Shown here: in pieces, positions 33,639 through 41,358 of the stretch
How the letters are laid out: every line of letters begins with the position of its first letter
Position numbering within the stretch: position 1 is the first letter of the stretch
Assembly (NCBI GenBank): GCA_963678075.2
Contig: CAXXPK010000004.1
Location: 31,119 to 95,118 of the forward strand
Origin: Oleispirillum sp963678075
Lineage (GTDB): Bacteria > Pseudomonadota > Alphaproteobacteria > Rhodospirillales > Rhodospirillaceae
Reading direction: 5' to 3'
Length of the DNA: 64,000 nt
Position numbers and translations under genes: made by a program
Notes under the pieces: model-generated
Databases searched by the model: none
Seen by the model: the letters and a program-made list of their open reading frames with translations, nothing else
Told to the model about the DNA's origin: nothing

Positions 33639-34552
33639 ATGAAAAAACCCATCGTCGTCGTCACCCGCCGTTTACCTGAGTCCGTGGAGACCCGGATGAA
33701 GGAACTGTTCGACGTGCGGTTGAATATCGACGATCACCGGATGGCGGTCGCCGAACTGGCCGCTGCCGCCGCCGCCGCCGAGGTTCTGGTTCCCACCGTC
33801 ACCGACATCGTGAACGCGGACGTGATTGCCGCCGCCGGACCACGGTTGAAGCTGATCGCCAATTTCGGTGCCGGCACCGACCACATCGACGTGGCGGCGG
33901 CGCAGGCCAAGGGGATCACCGTCACCAATACCCCCGGTGCCCTGACCGTGGACACTGCCGAGATGACCATGGCCCTGCTGTTGGCGGTGCCGCGTCGTCT
34001 GATCGAGGGCGAGCGTCTGGTCCGTGCCGGAAAGTGGGAAGGCTGGGGGCCGACCACGATGATGGGAACGCGGGTGTCCGGCAAGCGCCTGGGCATCATC
34101 GGCATGGGGCGGATTGGCCAAGCGGTGGCGGAGCGCGCCCGCTGCTTCGGCATGTCGATCCATTACCACAATCGCCGCCGGTTGCATCCCTCGGTCGAGG
34201 ATGCGCTGGAAGCCACCTATTGGGACAGCCTGGATCAGATGCTGCCGCGCATGGACGTGGTTTCCATGCACTGTCCGCATACCCCCGCCACCCATCATCT
34301 GATGTCGGCGGCGCGCTTGGCCCTGCTGCGCCCGAACGCCTATCTGGTCAATACCGCGCGGCGCTGGATGTCTTCCAGAACGAACCGGCGGTCAACCCGA
34401 AGTTTCTGAAGCTCGATAACGTCGTGCTGATGCCGCATCTGGGCTCCGCCACCGTCGAGGCGCGGAACGAAATGGGACAGAAGGTTCTGATCAACATCAA
34501 GACCTTTGTCGATGGTCACCGTCCGCCGGATCGTGTGCTGCCGAACCTGTGA
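33639..34552 (+). pseudogene. D-isomer 2-hydroxyacid dehydrogenase, frameshifted by an internal deletion
   Basis: Residues 1-about 245 read normally (KLIANFGAGTDHID, NADH-binding GKRLGIIGMGRIGQAVAERA, HCPHTPATHHLMSA, AYLVNTAR). Then at about 34358 the sequence jumps out of frame to ALDVFQNEPAVNPKF...LMPHLGSAT, which continues to the proper end PPDRVLPNL at 34552. The segment normally linking NTARG to GLDVF (about 24 codons) is missing, with a net change of frame. The first frame stops at 34409. The deletion removes part of the catalytic/NAD domain, so the product is inactive. In intact form it would be a glyoxylate/hydroxypyruvate reductase-like enzyme. Confidence 0.85.
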
Positions 34553-34580
34553 GCACCAGCCAACCTTGCATAGTGGCGCG

Positions 34581-35486
34581 TTGACTTCGCCGTTCCGTCC
34601 GATCGTCCTCCCCATCGCCTGGCGCGATCCGCATGCGGCGTTCGCGCCTTATGCCGCCCTCTCCGCCGAGATCGCCGCCGCGCCGGACCTTCCGGCGGAG
34701 AAAACCTGGGCCGCCGCCGATTGGACCCCGGACTATATCCGCGCCGGGGACATCTTTCAGGCCAATCTGGCGCAACGCTTCACCGCGCCGCGCCCGGCGG
34801 GAATGACCCCCTTCGGCCTGTTCCGCCGTCTTTGCCGAATCAATCCCGCGCCGTTCGCCGCCTTTCTGTCGGTGGCTCGGGACCGTGCCGTGGTTTCCGC
34901 CTCGCCGAAACGGTTCCTGCGGGTAGCGCCGGGGGCGCGCCATGTCGAGACGCGACCGATCAAGGGGACCCGCCCGCGTGGCCGCACTCCGGATGAAGAC
35001 GCCGCTCTGGCCGCCGAACTCCTCGCCAGCGCCAAGGATCGCGCCGAGAACCTGATGATCGTCGATCTGCTGCGCAACGATCTGGCGCGGACCTCGGTCG
35101 CGGGCAGCGTGCGGGTGCCGGAACTTTGGCGCCTGGACTCCCACGCTGGGGTGCATCACCTGGTGTCGGAGGTGACGGCGGAGCCCCGCCCCGGCGTCAC
35201 CGCGCTGGATATCCTGCGCCGGGCGTTTCCCGGCGGTTCGATCACCGGCGCGCCGAAGATTCGCGCCATGGAGATCATTCACGAACTGGAAGACGCGCGG
35301 CGCGGTCCCTGTTGCGGCGCCATCGGTTGGATTTCCGACGACGGCGCGATGGATACCGCCATTGCCATCCGCACCGTCGTCGATTCCGACCCGGCGGAGG
35401 AATATCGGGAAACCCTGGTCAAGGCGGCGGCGCTGCTGCGCGCGCTGGCCCCCGACCCCCACATCCTGCGTGCGGAGGGACTATAG
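34581..35486 (+). pseudogene. pabB: Aminodeoxychorismate synthase component I (PabB) with large internal deletion
   Basis: The C-terminal chorismate-binding domain is preserved: YIRAGDIFQANLAQRF, ASPKRFLRV, ETRPIKGTRPRGRTP, NLMIVDLLRNDLART, GAPKIRAMEIIHELE. The N-terminal part is reduced to LPIAWRDPHAAFAPYA, then it skips directly to the region before YIRAGD. PabB proteins are about 440-480 residues; this frame has about 300. The frame itself is kept. The start is unclear (TTG 34581). With the glutamine amidotransferase partner absent it may still bind chorismate, but the N-domain that completes the enzyme is gone, so I class it as broken. pabC follows 2 bp later. Confidence 0.75.
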
Positions 35487-35488
35487 CG

Positions 35489-36388
35489 ATGCCGGACATG
35501 ATCCATTTGAACGGTCGCCTGATGCCCGCGTCGGAGACCCGGATCGCCGCCACCGATCGCGGCTTCCTTCTCGGCGACGGCCTGTTCGAGACTCTGCGGG
35601 TGCGCGATGGGCGGGCGGTCGCGGTGCACCGCCATCTCGCCCGGTTGGCCGAGGGGCTTGCGTTTCTGGGCTTTCCGCCACTGCCGGATCTGGCCGCCGC
35701 CATCGCCGAGACTATCGTCGCCAACCGCGTCTCCGAAGGCGCGGTGCGCCTGACCGTCAGCCGGGGACCGGGACCGCGCGGCGTGCCGCCCCCCGGTCTT
35801 CCCACGCCCACCGTGCTGATTTCCGCCGTTGCCGCGACGCCGCCCGCGACGCCGCTTTCCCTGGTCGTCGCGCGGATCACCCGGCGCAATCCGTTCTCGC
35901 CATTATCGCGGCTGAAGACGCTGAACTATCTCGATTCCATTTTGGCGCGTCGGGAGGCCATGGCGGCGGGGGCGGACGACGCGGTCTTGCTCAACACCGT
36001 GGGCAACGTCGCCGAAACCACCGTCGCCAATCTGATCCTGTTCCTCGACGGGGCCTGGGTGACGCCGCCGGTGGCCGACGGCGCCCTGCCCGGTATCTCC
36101 CGTATTCGCTTGATCGAGGCCGGGCTGATCGCCGAGTGGACCCTGACCGCCGCCGACCTTGCCCGTGTCCAGGCGGGGCTGGCGGTCAACGCCCTGTCGT
36201 GCCGCGCCTCCTCGCAATGTTTTTTCTTCGCCGCTTACGCCGGGTCGCGGGTGATGCCCAGGGCCTGCCAGCACTGGCTGGTCGGCATCACTTCCAGGCT
36301 GTTGATGTTGACGTGTTTTGGCAGGGTGGCGACCCAGAATACGGATTCGGCGATATCCTCGGGTTTCAGGGGGTGCGCCCCCTTGTAG
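35489..36388 (+). pseudogene. pabC: Aminodeoxychorismate lyase (PabC), C-terminus replaced
   Basis: PLP fold-type IV enzyme giving 4-aminobenzoate for folate. Intact from MIHLNGRLMPASETRI through RGFLLGDGLFETLRV, SRLKTLNYLDSILARRE (catalytic Lys) and GNVAETTVANLI to AGLAVNALSCRA near 36208. There the family sequence ends early: the expected last 15-20 residues are missing. The frame then reads a 16-base match to the right end of the intergenic repeat (36210-36225) and 160 bp antisense to the SDR gene before stopping at 36388. The real stop is therefore lost; activity uncertain. Confidence 0.75.
36210..36231 (+). repeat. Solo right-end scar of the mosaic repeat
   Basis: CCTCGCAATGTTTTTT (36210-36225) is identical to 6602-6617 in repeat copy A, and the next bases also match except one. 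The rest of the element is missing on the left, where pabC is truncated. Confidence 0.65.
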
Positions 36389-36868
36389 ATCGAGGCGGCG
36401 CGCTCCGCGTCGCCGTGGAAATGCACCAGCGAGAATTCGCTTTCCGCAAGGCCGGGTTCGATCGAGGTCACCCGCACCCCGGTGCCGACCAGATCGCAGC
36501 GCAGGTTATAGCTGAATTGCCGCACGAAGGCCTTGGTCGCGCCATAGACGTTGCCGCCCGGATACGGCCAGCGCGCCGCCACCGAACTGATGTTGATGAT
36601 CGTTTCCGTACCTTCCGCGATCAGCGCGGGCAGCAGGGCGCGGGTGCAATAGGCCAATCCCTTGACGTTGGTGTCGATCATCCGGTCCCAGTCGTTCAGG
36701 TCGCTGGATTGGGTGGGGGACAGCCCCTGCGCCAGTCCCCAGGGTATGGACGCGGGCGAAATCGCCGGGCAGTTTGGCGGCCACCGCGTCCAGGCGATCC
36801 TTGCGGCGACCGCTCAGCACAAAATTCCATCCGGCGGAGGCGCCGGTGATGAAGACCGTATTGGGCAT
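36235..36868 (-). pseudogene. Short-chain dehydrogenase/reductase (YdfG-like), two internal deletions
   Basis: Starts MPNTVFITGASAG, then goes directly to WNFVLSGRRKDRLDA: about 13 residues including the second half of the TGxxxGxG cofactor loop are missing. After FARVHT the frame jumps by a second deletion to sequence corresponding to GLAQGLSPTQSSDLNDW in another frame, losing the NNAG region. From RMIDTNVKGLAYCTRALLP the rest (SSVAARWPYPGGNVYGATKA with the catalytic YxxxK) is intact to the stop at 36235. The intact family is about 250 residues (serine/3-hydroxy acid dehydrogenase). Cannot be functional. Confidence 0.85.
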
Positions 36869-36893
36869 GTCGTCGTCTCCTTCCGATGAGGAC

Positions 36894-37646
36894 TTAACCG
36901 TTGCCGCAGACCGGGCAGGCGGGGTCGCGGGTCAGCCGGACGCGGCGGGTGGTTCCCGCCAAGCCGTCGAGGATCTGTACGGATCCGGTTCGATCGTCGC
37001 CCAGGTCCAGAATGGTTTTCACGACCGCCAACGCCTGTGCCGCGCCGGCCATCCCCGCCATCGCGCCCAGGATGCCGATTTCCTCGCCGCCGCGCGGTCC
37101 GGCACCGCGCGGCGCCGGGTTGAAGCAGCGCAGGCATGGCCCGCCGCGCGCCGGGTCGAACACCGCGACCTGTCCGGCGAAACCCTGCACCGCTGCGAAG
37201 ACCAGGGGTTTGTCGACGGCGGCGCAGGCATCGTTGATGAGAAAACGGCTGCCGAAGTTGTCGCAACAGTCGGCCACCACGTCGTGGGCGGCGACCAGAC
37301 CGGCGGCATTCTCGGCGGTGACGCGGGCGACCAGCGGCGTCACCTGGGGGTCTGGGTTCAGACTTGCCAGCCGCACGGCGGCGCAAACGGCCTTGGGGGC
37401 GCCGACGTCCGTCGTGGCGTACAGAATTTGCCGTTGCAGGTTCGACAGGGCCACCGCGTCGTCATCGACCACGGTGATCGTGCCAACCCCCGCCGCCGCC
37501 AGATACAGCAGCAGCGGCGAGCCCAGTCCGCCCGCGCCGATCACCAGAACTTTCGCCGCCAACAGTCGCGCCTGCCCCGCGCCGCCGACTTCCGGCAGCA
37601 GGATTTGGCGCGCGTAACGGACGTTCTGCTCAGACGAAAGCGCCAT
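36894..37646 (-). CDS. moeB: ThiF/MoeB-type adenylyltransferase
   Basis: 250 residues from ATG 37646. Rossmann fold with VLVIGAGGLGSPLLLYLAA, ITVVDDDAVALSNLQRQIL (ATP/ubiquitin-like C-terminus binding), DVVADCCDNFGSRFLIND and zinc-binding CLRCF and CPVCGNG pairs. Adenylates the C-terminal Gly of a ubiquitin-like sulfur carrier (MoaD or ThiS); MoeB versus ThiF cannot be told apart here. An in-frame upstream ATG at 37718 lies in repeat DNA and is rejected. Confidence 0.9.
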   Translation of the reverse strand: MALSSEQNVRYARQILLPEVGGAGQARLLAAKVLVIGAGGLGSPLLLYLAAAGVGTITVVDDDAVALSNLQRQILYATTDVGAPKAVCAAVRLASLNPDPQVTPLVARVTAENAAGLVAAHDVVADCCDNFGSRFLINDACAAVDKPLVFAAVQGFAGQVAVFDPARGGPCLRCFNPAPRGAGPRGGEEIGILGAMAGMAGAAQALAVVKTILDLGDDRTGSVQILDGLAGTTRRVRLTRDPACPVCGNG

Positions 37647-37662
37647 GTTCTGTGTCCCAAAA

Positions 37663-37725
37663 CTAGGCCGGGGCTCTGCCCCGGTCCCCGCACAGGGTCT
37701 TAGACCCTGTGTACCCATTACTTAA
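37663..37725 (+). repeat. Mosaic repeat, copy D/I, left hairpin module
   Basis: Hairpin 1: CCGGGGC (37668-37674) with GCCCCGG (37678-37684). Hairpin 2: CACAGGGTCT (37691-37700) with AGACCCTGTG (37702-37711), then GTACCCAT, as GATCCCAT in other copies. The core follows at 37726. Confidence 0.6.
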
Positions 37726-38100
37726 GGTTTTTGTGCGAAGCGCCATAAGCTTGCAAATATTGAGACGAAGACACCGCCTGTCCTATTTAGGCATGGTATT
37801 AAAGAAAGACGCCAACAACAGCAGTGAAACGACGATTCCTACAGCCTTATATGGCGGATTGCGCTTACTTCTCTGGATTAACATCAGAATTATAACGATT
37901 AATCCGGAAATAAGGGTAGCGCCTACTCTGTACCCTGCGAGTCCGGCAGCCGTGGCAGCGCTCACCAGAAAACCCTGCAAGAAAAAGACTTTAATCGCCC
38001 CGAACACAAGGCCGACAAGAAACATGCTTGCTAAAAATCGTCCCATTTTCGCCTCTCCGTCCGGTTAAAAAATTCGACGCCACTGCTTCGCACAAGAACC
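37726..38100. mobile_element. Expanded repeat core with inverted ends carrying a membrane-protein gene
   Basis: The left end GGTTTTTGTGCGAAGCG (37726-37742) and the reverse complement of the right end (38084-38100) agree at 15 of 17 positions. The same ends bound the empty 70-71 bp cores at 52298-52367 and 56305-56375. Here the core is 375 bp and contains an 87-codon gene of about 48% GC. No transposase is present, so movement would have to be in trans. Confidence 0.5.
37783..38046 (-). CDS. Small membrane protein of 87 residues, AT-richer than its surroundings
   Basis: From ATG 38046 with GAGAGG 7-8 nt upstream. Three hydrophobic segments (about 4-22 FLASMFLVGLVFGAIKVFF, 25-56 including LISGLIVIILML, 68-82 VGIVVSLLLLASFF) separated by a short basic loop (QRSKRNPPYK). 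It resembles small integral membrane proteins of unknown function; no family recognised. G+C is about 48% over 240 counted bases, against clearly GC-rich neighbours, pointing to transfer. It lies wholly between the two inverted ends of an expanded intergenic repeat core. Confidence 0.65.
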   Translation of the reverse strand: MGRFLASMFLVGLVFGAIKVFFLQGFLVSAATAAGLAGYRVGATLISGLIVIILMLIQRSKRNPPYKAVGIVVSLLLLASFFNTMPK

Positions 38101-38152
38101 AAACGAATAGGGAGCGCGGAGGGGGCGAGTCCCTCCGCGATGTCTTTTTCCC
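38101..38152 (+). repeat. Mosaic repeat, copy D/I, right hairpin module
   Basis: CGCGGAGGG (38115-38123) with CCCTCCGCG (38131-38139), followed by ATGTC and five T. The same order follows the core in copy G (56387-56409). Confidence 0.6.
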
Positions 38153-39118
38153 CTACACCCCGACGAAGAGGGCGGTGGAAAGATAGCGTTCGGCGAACGA
38201 CGGGATGATCACGACGATCTTCTTGCCCGCGTTTTCCGGGCGTTTGCCGACCTCGATCGCGGCGGCCAGCGCGGCGCCCGAGGAAATTCCCACCGGCACG
38301 CCGTCCCTCCGCGCGACGGCGCGGGCGGTGGACAGGGCGGTGCCGGTGGCGATTTGCACGATTTCGTCGATGATGCCGCGATTCAGCACGTCGGGAACGA
38401 AGCCCGCGCCGACCCCCTGGATGCCGTGGGGGCCGGCGGCGCCGCCGGACAACACCGGGCTGTCCTCGGGCTCCACCGCGATCACCTGGATCGCCGGGTT
38501 TTTTTCCTTCAGCGCTTCGCCGCAGCCGGTCAGGGTGCCGCCGGTGCCGACGCCGCTGATCAGGATGTCGATCTGGCCCGCCGTGTCCTCCCAGATTTCC
38601 AGAGCGGTGGAGGCGCGGTGCGCCGCCGGGTTGGCGGGGTTTGAGAACTGTTGCAGAATCAGCGCCTTGGGCAATTCTCGGGCGAGTTCCTCGGCGCGCG
38701 CGATGGTGCCCTTCATGCCCTTCGCTGCCGGGGTAAGCTCAATCTTCGCGCCCAGCAGGGCCAGCATCTTGCGGCGTTCCACCGACATGCTTTCCGGCAT
38801 GGTCAGGATCAGCTTGTATCCCTTGGCGGCGCAGACGAAGGCGAGCGCGATGCCGGTGTTGCCGGAGGTCGATTCGATCAGCGTGGTTTCGGCGTCGATC
38901 AGGCCGCGTGCCTCGGCATCCTCGACCATGGCGAGGCCGATGCGGTCCTTGACCGAGGCGAGCGGGTTGAAGAATTCCAGCTTGGCGAGGATTTCCGCCA
39001 GGACTCCGGCGTCGGCGGCCAAGCGCTTCAAGCGCACGATCGGCGTCGCGCCGACGGTGGCCAGCACGTTGTCGTAGATTCGCCCGCGAAAGTTGGGAAC
39101 GGAGGGGGCTTGGGTCAT
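38153..39118 (-). CDS. cysK: Cysteine synthase A (O-acetylserine sulfhydrylase)
   Basis: 321 residues. PLP enzyme: the lysine lies in NPLASVKDRIGLAMV, the substrate loop in ESTSGNTGIALAF, and the phosphate-binding GVGTGGTLTG at about residue 190. Ends in an aliphatic tail (STALFVGV). Makes cysteine from O-acetylserine and sulfide. Preceded on the same strand by an Rrf2 regulator, 36 bp upstream, which probably controls it as CymR or IscR-like proteins control sulfur genes elsewhere. Confidence 0.95.
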   Translation of the reverse strand: MTQAPSVPNFRGRIYDNVLATVGATPIVRLKRLAADAGVLAEILAKLEFFNPLASVKDRIGLAMVEDAEARGLIDAETTLIESTSGNTGIALAFVCAAKGYKLILTMPESMSVERRKMLALLGAKIELTPAAKGMKGTIARAEELARELPKALILQQFSNPANPAAHRASTALEIWEDTAGQIDILISGVGTGGTLTGCGEALKEKNPAIQVIAVEPEDSPVLSGGAAGPHGIQGVGAGFVPDVLNRGIIDEIVQIATGTALSTARAVARRDGVPVGISSGAALAAAIEVGKRPENAGKKIVVIIPSFAERYLSTALFVGV

Positions 39119-39154
39119 GGCGGCTCCTTCGGCTGGAGGGGAAGGCAGGCGGTC

Positions 39155-39610
39155 TTAAATATCGTAGATCAGGCGCTCGCGCGCCTTGCAGGGGACACCC
39201 CGTTCGGTGGCGCGCTGGCACAGGGTATCGATGCTCAGGTCGTCGAGCCGGAGGATCAAGGCGGTTTGCAGGTCGCCCCACATCGGCTGGATGACCTGTA
39301 TCCCGATGTCGGAGTGCGGCATGTCGTCGTTGGGGGCGGGACCGGTTTCGGTGAATTGCACGACGCGGACGATGTCGCCGACCGAAATCCGCCGCCGTTC
39401 CCGCGCCAGGCGATAGCCGCCGCGCGGTCCGCGCACGCCGACCAGGATGTTGGCGCGGACCAGGGCTTGCAGGGTCTGCTCCAGATAACGGCGCGGGATG
39501 CCCTGACGGGAGGTGATCTCGCTGCTTTGCACGGGCTCGCCGCCTGCGTTATAGGCGATGTCGAGAACCGCCTCGATGGCGAACAGGGTCTTCTTCGACG
39601 GGGTCAGCAT
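39155..39610 (-). CDS. Rrf2-family transcriptional regulator (CymR-like)
   Basis: 151 residues. Winged HTH (KTLFAIEAVLDIAYNAGGEP, IPRRYLEQTLQALVRANILVG, GPRGGYRLARERRRISVGDI). The three closely spaced Cys that hold the Fe-S cluster in IscR are absent; only two Cys occur near the C-terminus, 11 residues apart. This favours a CymR-like sulfur regulator acting on the downstream cysK. It starts 9 bp from the dut stop. Confidence 0.85.
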   Translation of the reverse strand: MLTPSKKTLFAIEAVLDIAYNAGGEPVQSSEITSRQGIPRRYLEQTLQALVRANILVGVRGPRGGYRLARERRRISVGDIVRVVQFTETGPAPNDDMPHSDIGIQVIQPMWGDLQTALILRLDDLSIDTLCQRATERGVPCKARERLIYDI

Positions 39611-39618
39611 CGCCGCAC

Positions 39619-40083
39619 CTATGTCCTGCCGGTGGAACCGAAGCCGCCGGCGCCGCGTTCGGTTTCCGACAGCGCGGCCCCCATGGACTGCCAGACGATG
39701 CGCGACAGCGGCGCCACCACCATCTGCGCGACGCGGTCGCCGTGGGCGATGGTCACCGGCGCGTCGCCCAGATTGATCAGGACCGCCCCGACCTCGCCGC
39801 GATAGTCGGAATCGATGGTTCCCGGCGCGTTCAGCACCGTCACCCCTTGCTTCAGCGCAAGGCCGGAGCGCGGACGCACCTGCGCCTCGTACCCCGACGG
39901 CAAAGCGATCGTGATGCCGGTGGGGATCAGGGCGCGGGCGCCGGGGGCCAGGGTCACCGGCGCGGCCAGGGCGGCCAGCAGGTCCAGTCCCGCCGATCCC
40001 AGCGTCTGGTATTTCGGCAGCGGCAGGTCGGCGGCGTGCGGCAGGCGTTGTACCGGAACCGCAATCGGAACGGCAAGGGTCAT
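39619..40083 (-). CDS. dut: dUTP diphosphatase
   Basis: 154 residues from ATG 40083. All five family motifs are present in order: GSAGLDLLA, PRSGLALKQGV, GTIDSDYRGEVGAVLINL, GDRVAQMVV and the C-terminal RGAGGFGSTG arm. Hydrolyses dUTP to dUMP, keeping uracil out of DNA. ATGA-type overlap with coaBC; dut next to coaBC is the standard alphaproteobacterial and enteric arrangement. Confidence 0.95.
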   Translation of the reverse strand: MTLAVPIAVPVQRLPHAADLPLPKYQTLGSAGLDLLAALAAPVTLAPGARALIPTGITIALPSGYEAQVRPRSGLALKQGVTVLNAPGTIDSDYRGEVGAVLINLGDAPVTIAHGDRVAQMVVAPLSRIVWQSMGAALSETERGAGGFGSTGRT

Positions 40084-41279
40084 GACAGGGCCTCGGCGAT
40101 GCGTGTGGCCAGACGCGCCGCGACCTGCCGCTTGTCGAGGGCGGGCCAGGAGTCGCAGGCGTCGGCGGAGATCAGATGGACCTGGTTGGCGTCGCCGCCG
40201 AAGGTGCCGCTGCCGGGCGACACGTCGTTGGCGACGATCCAGTCGCAGCCCTTGCGGGCGCGTTTGTCTTGGGCGCGGGCGATCAGGTTCTCGGTTTCGG
40301 CGGCGAAGCCGACCACCAGTCGCGGACGCGATGGCCCGGTGGCGGACAGCGTGGCCAGGATGTCGGGGTTGGGGCGCAGCGCGATGGTCGGCGGCGCGCC
40401 ACCCGCTGTCTTTTTCAGCTTCTGCGCGGCGGGGGCTTGCACCCCCCAATCGGCGACCGCGGCGGCGCACACCGCGATGTCGGCGGGCAGCGTGGCGCGG
40501 CAAGCGGCCAACATGTCGTGCGCGGTCTCGACGCGCACCACCGTCACTCCCGCCGGGTCGGCCAGGGCGGTGGGGCCGCTGACCAGGGTGATCCGCGCCC
40601 CCAGGGCGGCGAGGGCGGCGGCGATGGCATGGCCCTGCTTGCAGGACGAGCGGTTGGCGATGAAGCGCACCGGGTCGATCGGTTCGATGGTGGGGCCGCT
40701 GGTGACCAGGGCGTGGCGTCCGGCCAAAGGCCGTTCCGGGGTCAGGACGGCGGCGATTGCGTCGATAATTTCCGGCACCTCGGCCATGCGCCCGGGGCCG
40801 AACTCGTTGCAGGCCATCGGGCCCTCGTTGGGGCCGACGACATGGATGCCGCGCGCGGTCAGGGTGGCCAGATTGGCCGCCGTCGCGGCGTGTCGCCACA
40901 TCCGCACGTTCATCGCGGGGGCGATCAGCACCGGCTTGTCGGTGGCCAGCAACAGCGAGGTCGCCAGTTGGTCGGCGAGTCCGGCCGCCATCTTTGCCAT
41001 CAGGTCGGCGGTGGCGGGCGCCACCACCAGAATGTCGGAGGAGCGGGAGAGTTCGATGTGGCCGATGCCGGTGTCGCCGGTGAGCGAGAATTGATCGGTA
41101 TGGACCGGGTTCTGCGACAGGGCGGATACCGACAGCGGGGTGACAAATTCTTGCGCGTTCTCGGTCAGGCAACAGCGCACCGATGCCCCCAGATCGCGCA
41201 GACGGCGGATCAGGTCCAGGCTTTTGTAGGCGGCGATGCCGCCGGAAACGATCAGGAGGATCTTTTTGCCGCTCAGCAT
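40080..41279 (-). CDS. coaBC: Bifunctional phosphopantothenoylcysteine decarboxylase/synthetase
   Basis: 399 residues. The CoaC flavoprotein half (about 1-180) has GGIAAYKSLDLIRRL, HIELSRSSDILVVAPATADLMAK and APAMNVRMW. The CoaB half has LVTSGPTIEPIDPVRFIANRSS, then CAAAVADWG. Two steps of coenzyme A synthesis. Confidence 0.95.
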   Translation of the reverse strand: MLSGKKILLIVSGGIAAYKSLDLIRRLRDLGASVRCCLTENAQEFVTPLSVSALSQNPVHTDQFSLTGDTGIGHIELSRSSDILVVAPATADLMAKMAAGLADQLATSLLLATDKPVLIAPAMNVRMWRHAATAANLATLTARGIHVVGPNEGPMACNEFGPGRMAEVPEIIDAIAAVLTPERPLAGRHALVTSGPTIEPIDPVRFIANRSSCKQGHAIAAALAALGARITLVSGPTALADPAGVTVVRVETAHDMLAACRATLPADIAVCAAAVADWGVQAPAAQKLKKTAGGAPPTIALRPNPDILATLSATGPSRPRLVVGFAAETENLIARAQDKRARKGCDWIVANDVSPGSGTFGGDANQVHLISADACDSWPALDKRQVAARLATRIAEALS

Positions 41280-41358
41280 GTGTTTAATCCCGATAAATCA
41301 ACCGACCATGGATGTAGATAGGGGGCAAAGAACAGAAAGTCAAAAAGTTCCGGGAAGG

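Noticed and set aside
37709..38068. Plus-strand 119-codon frame over the small membrane gene
   Set aside because: Antisense to the better-supported minus-strand gene that has a ribosome-binding site and hydrophobic segments.
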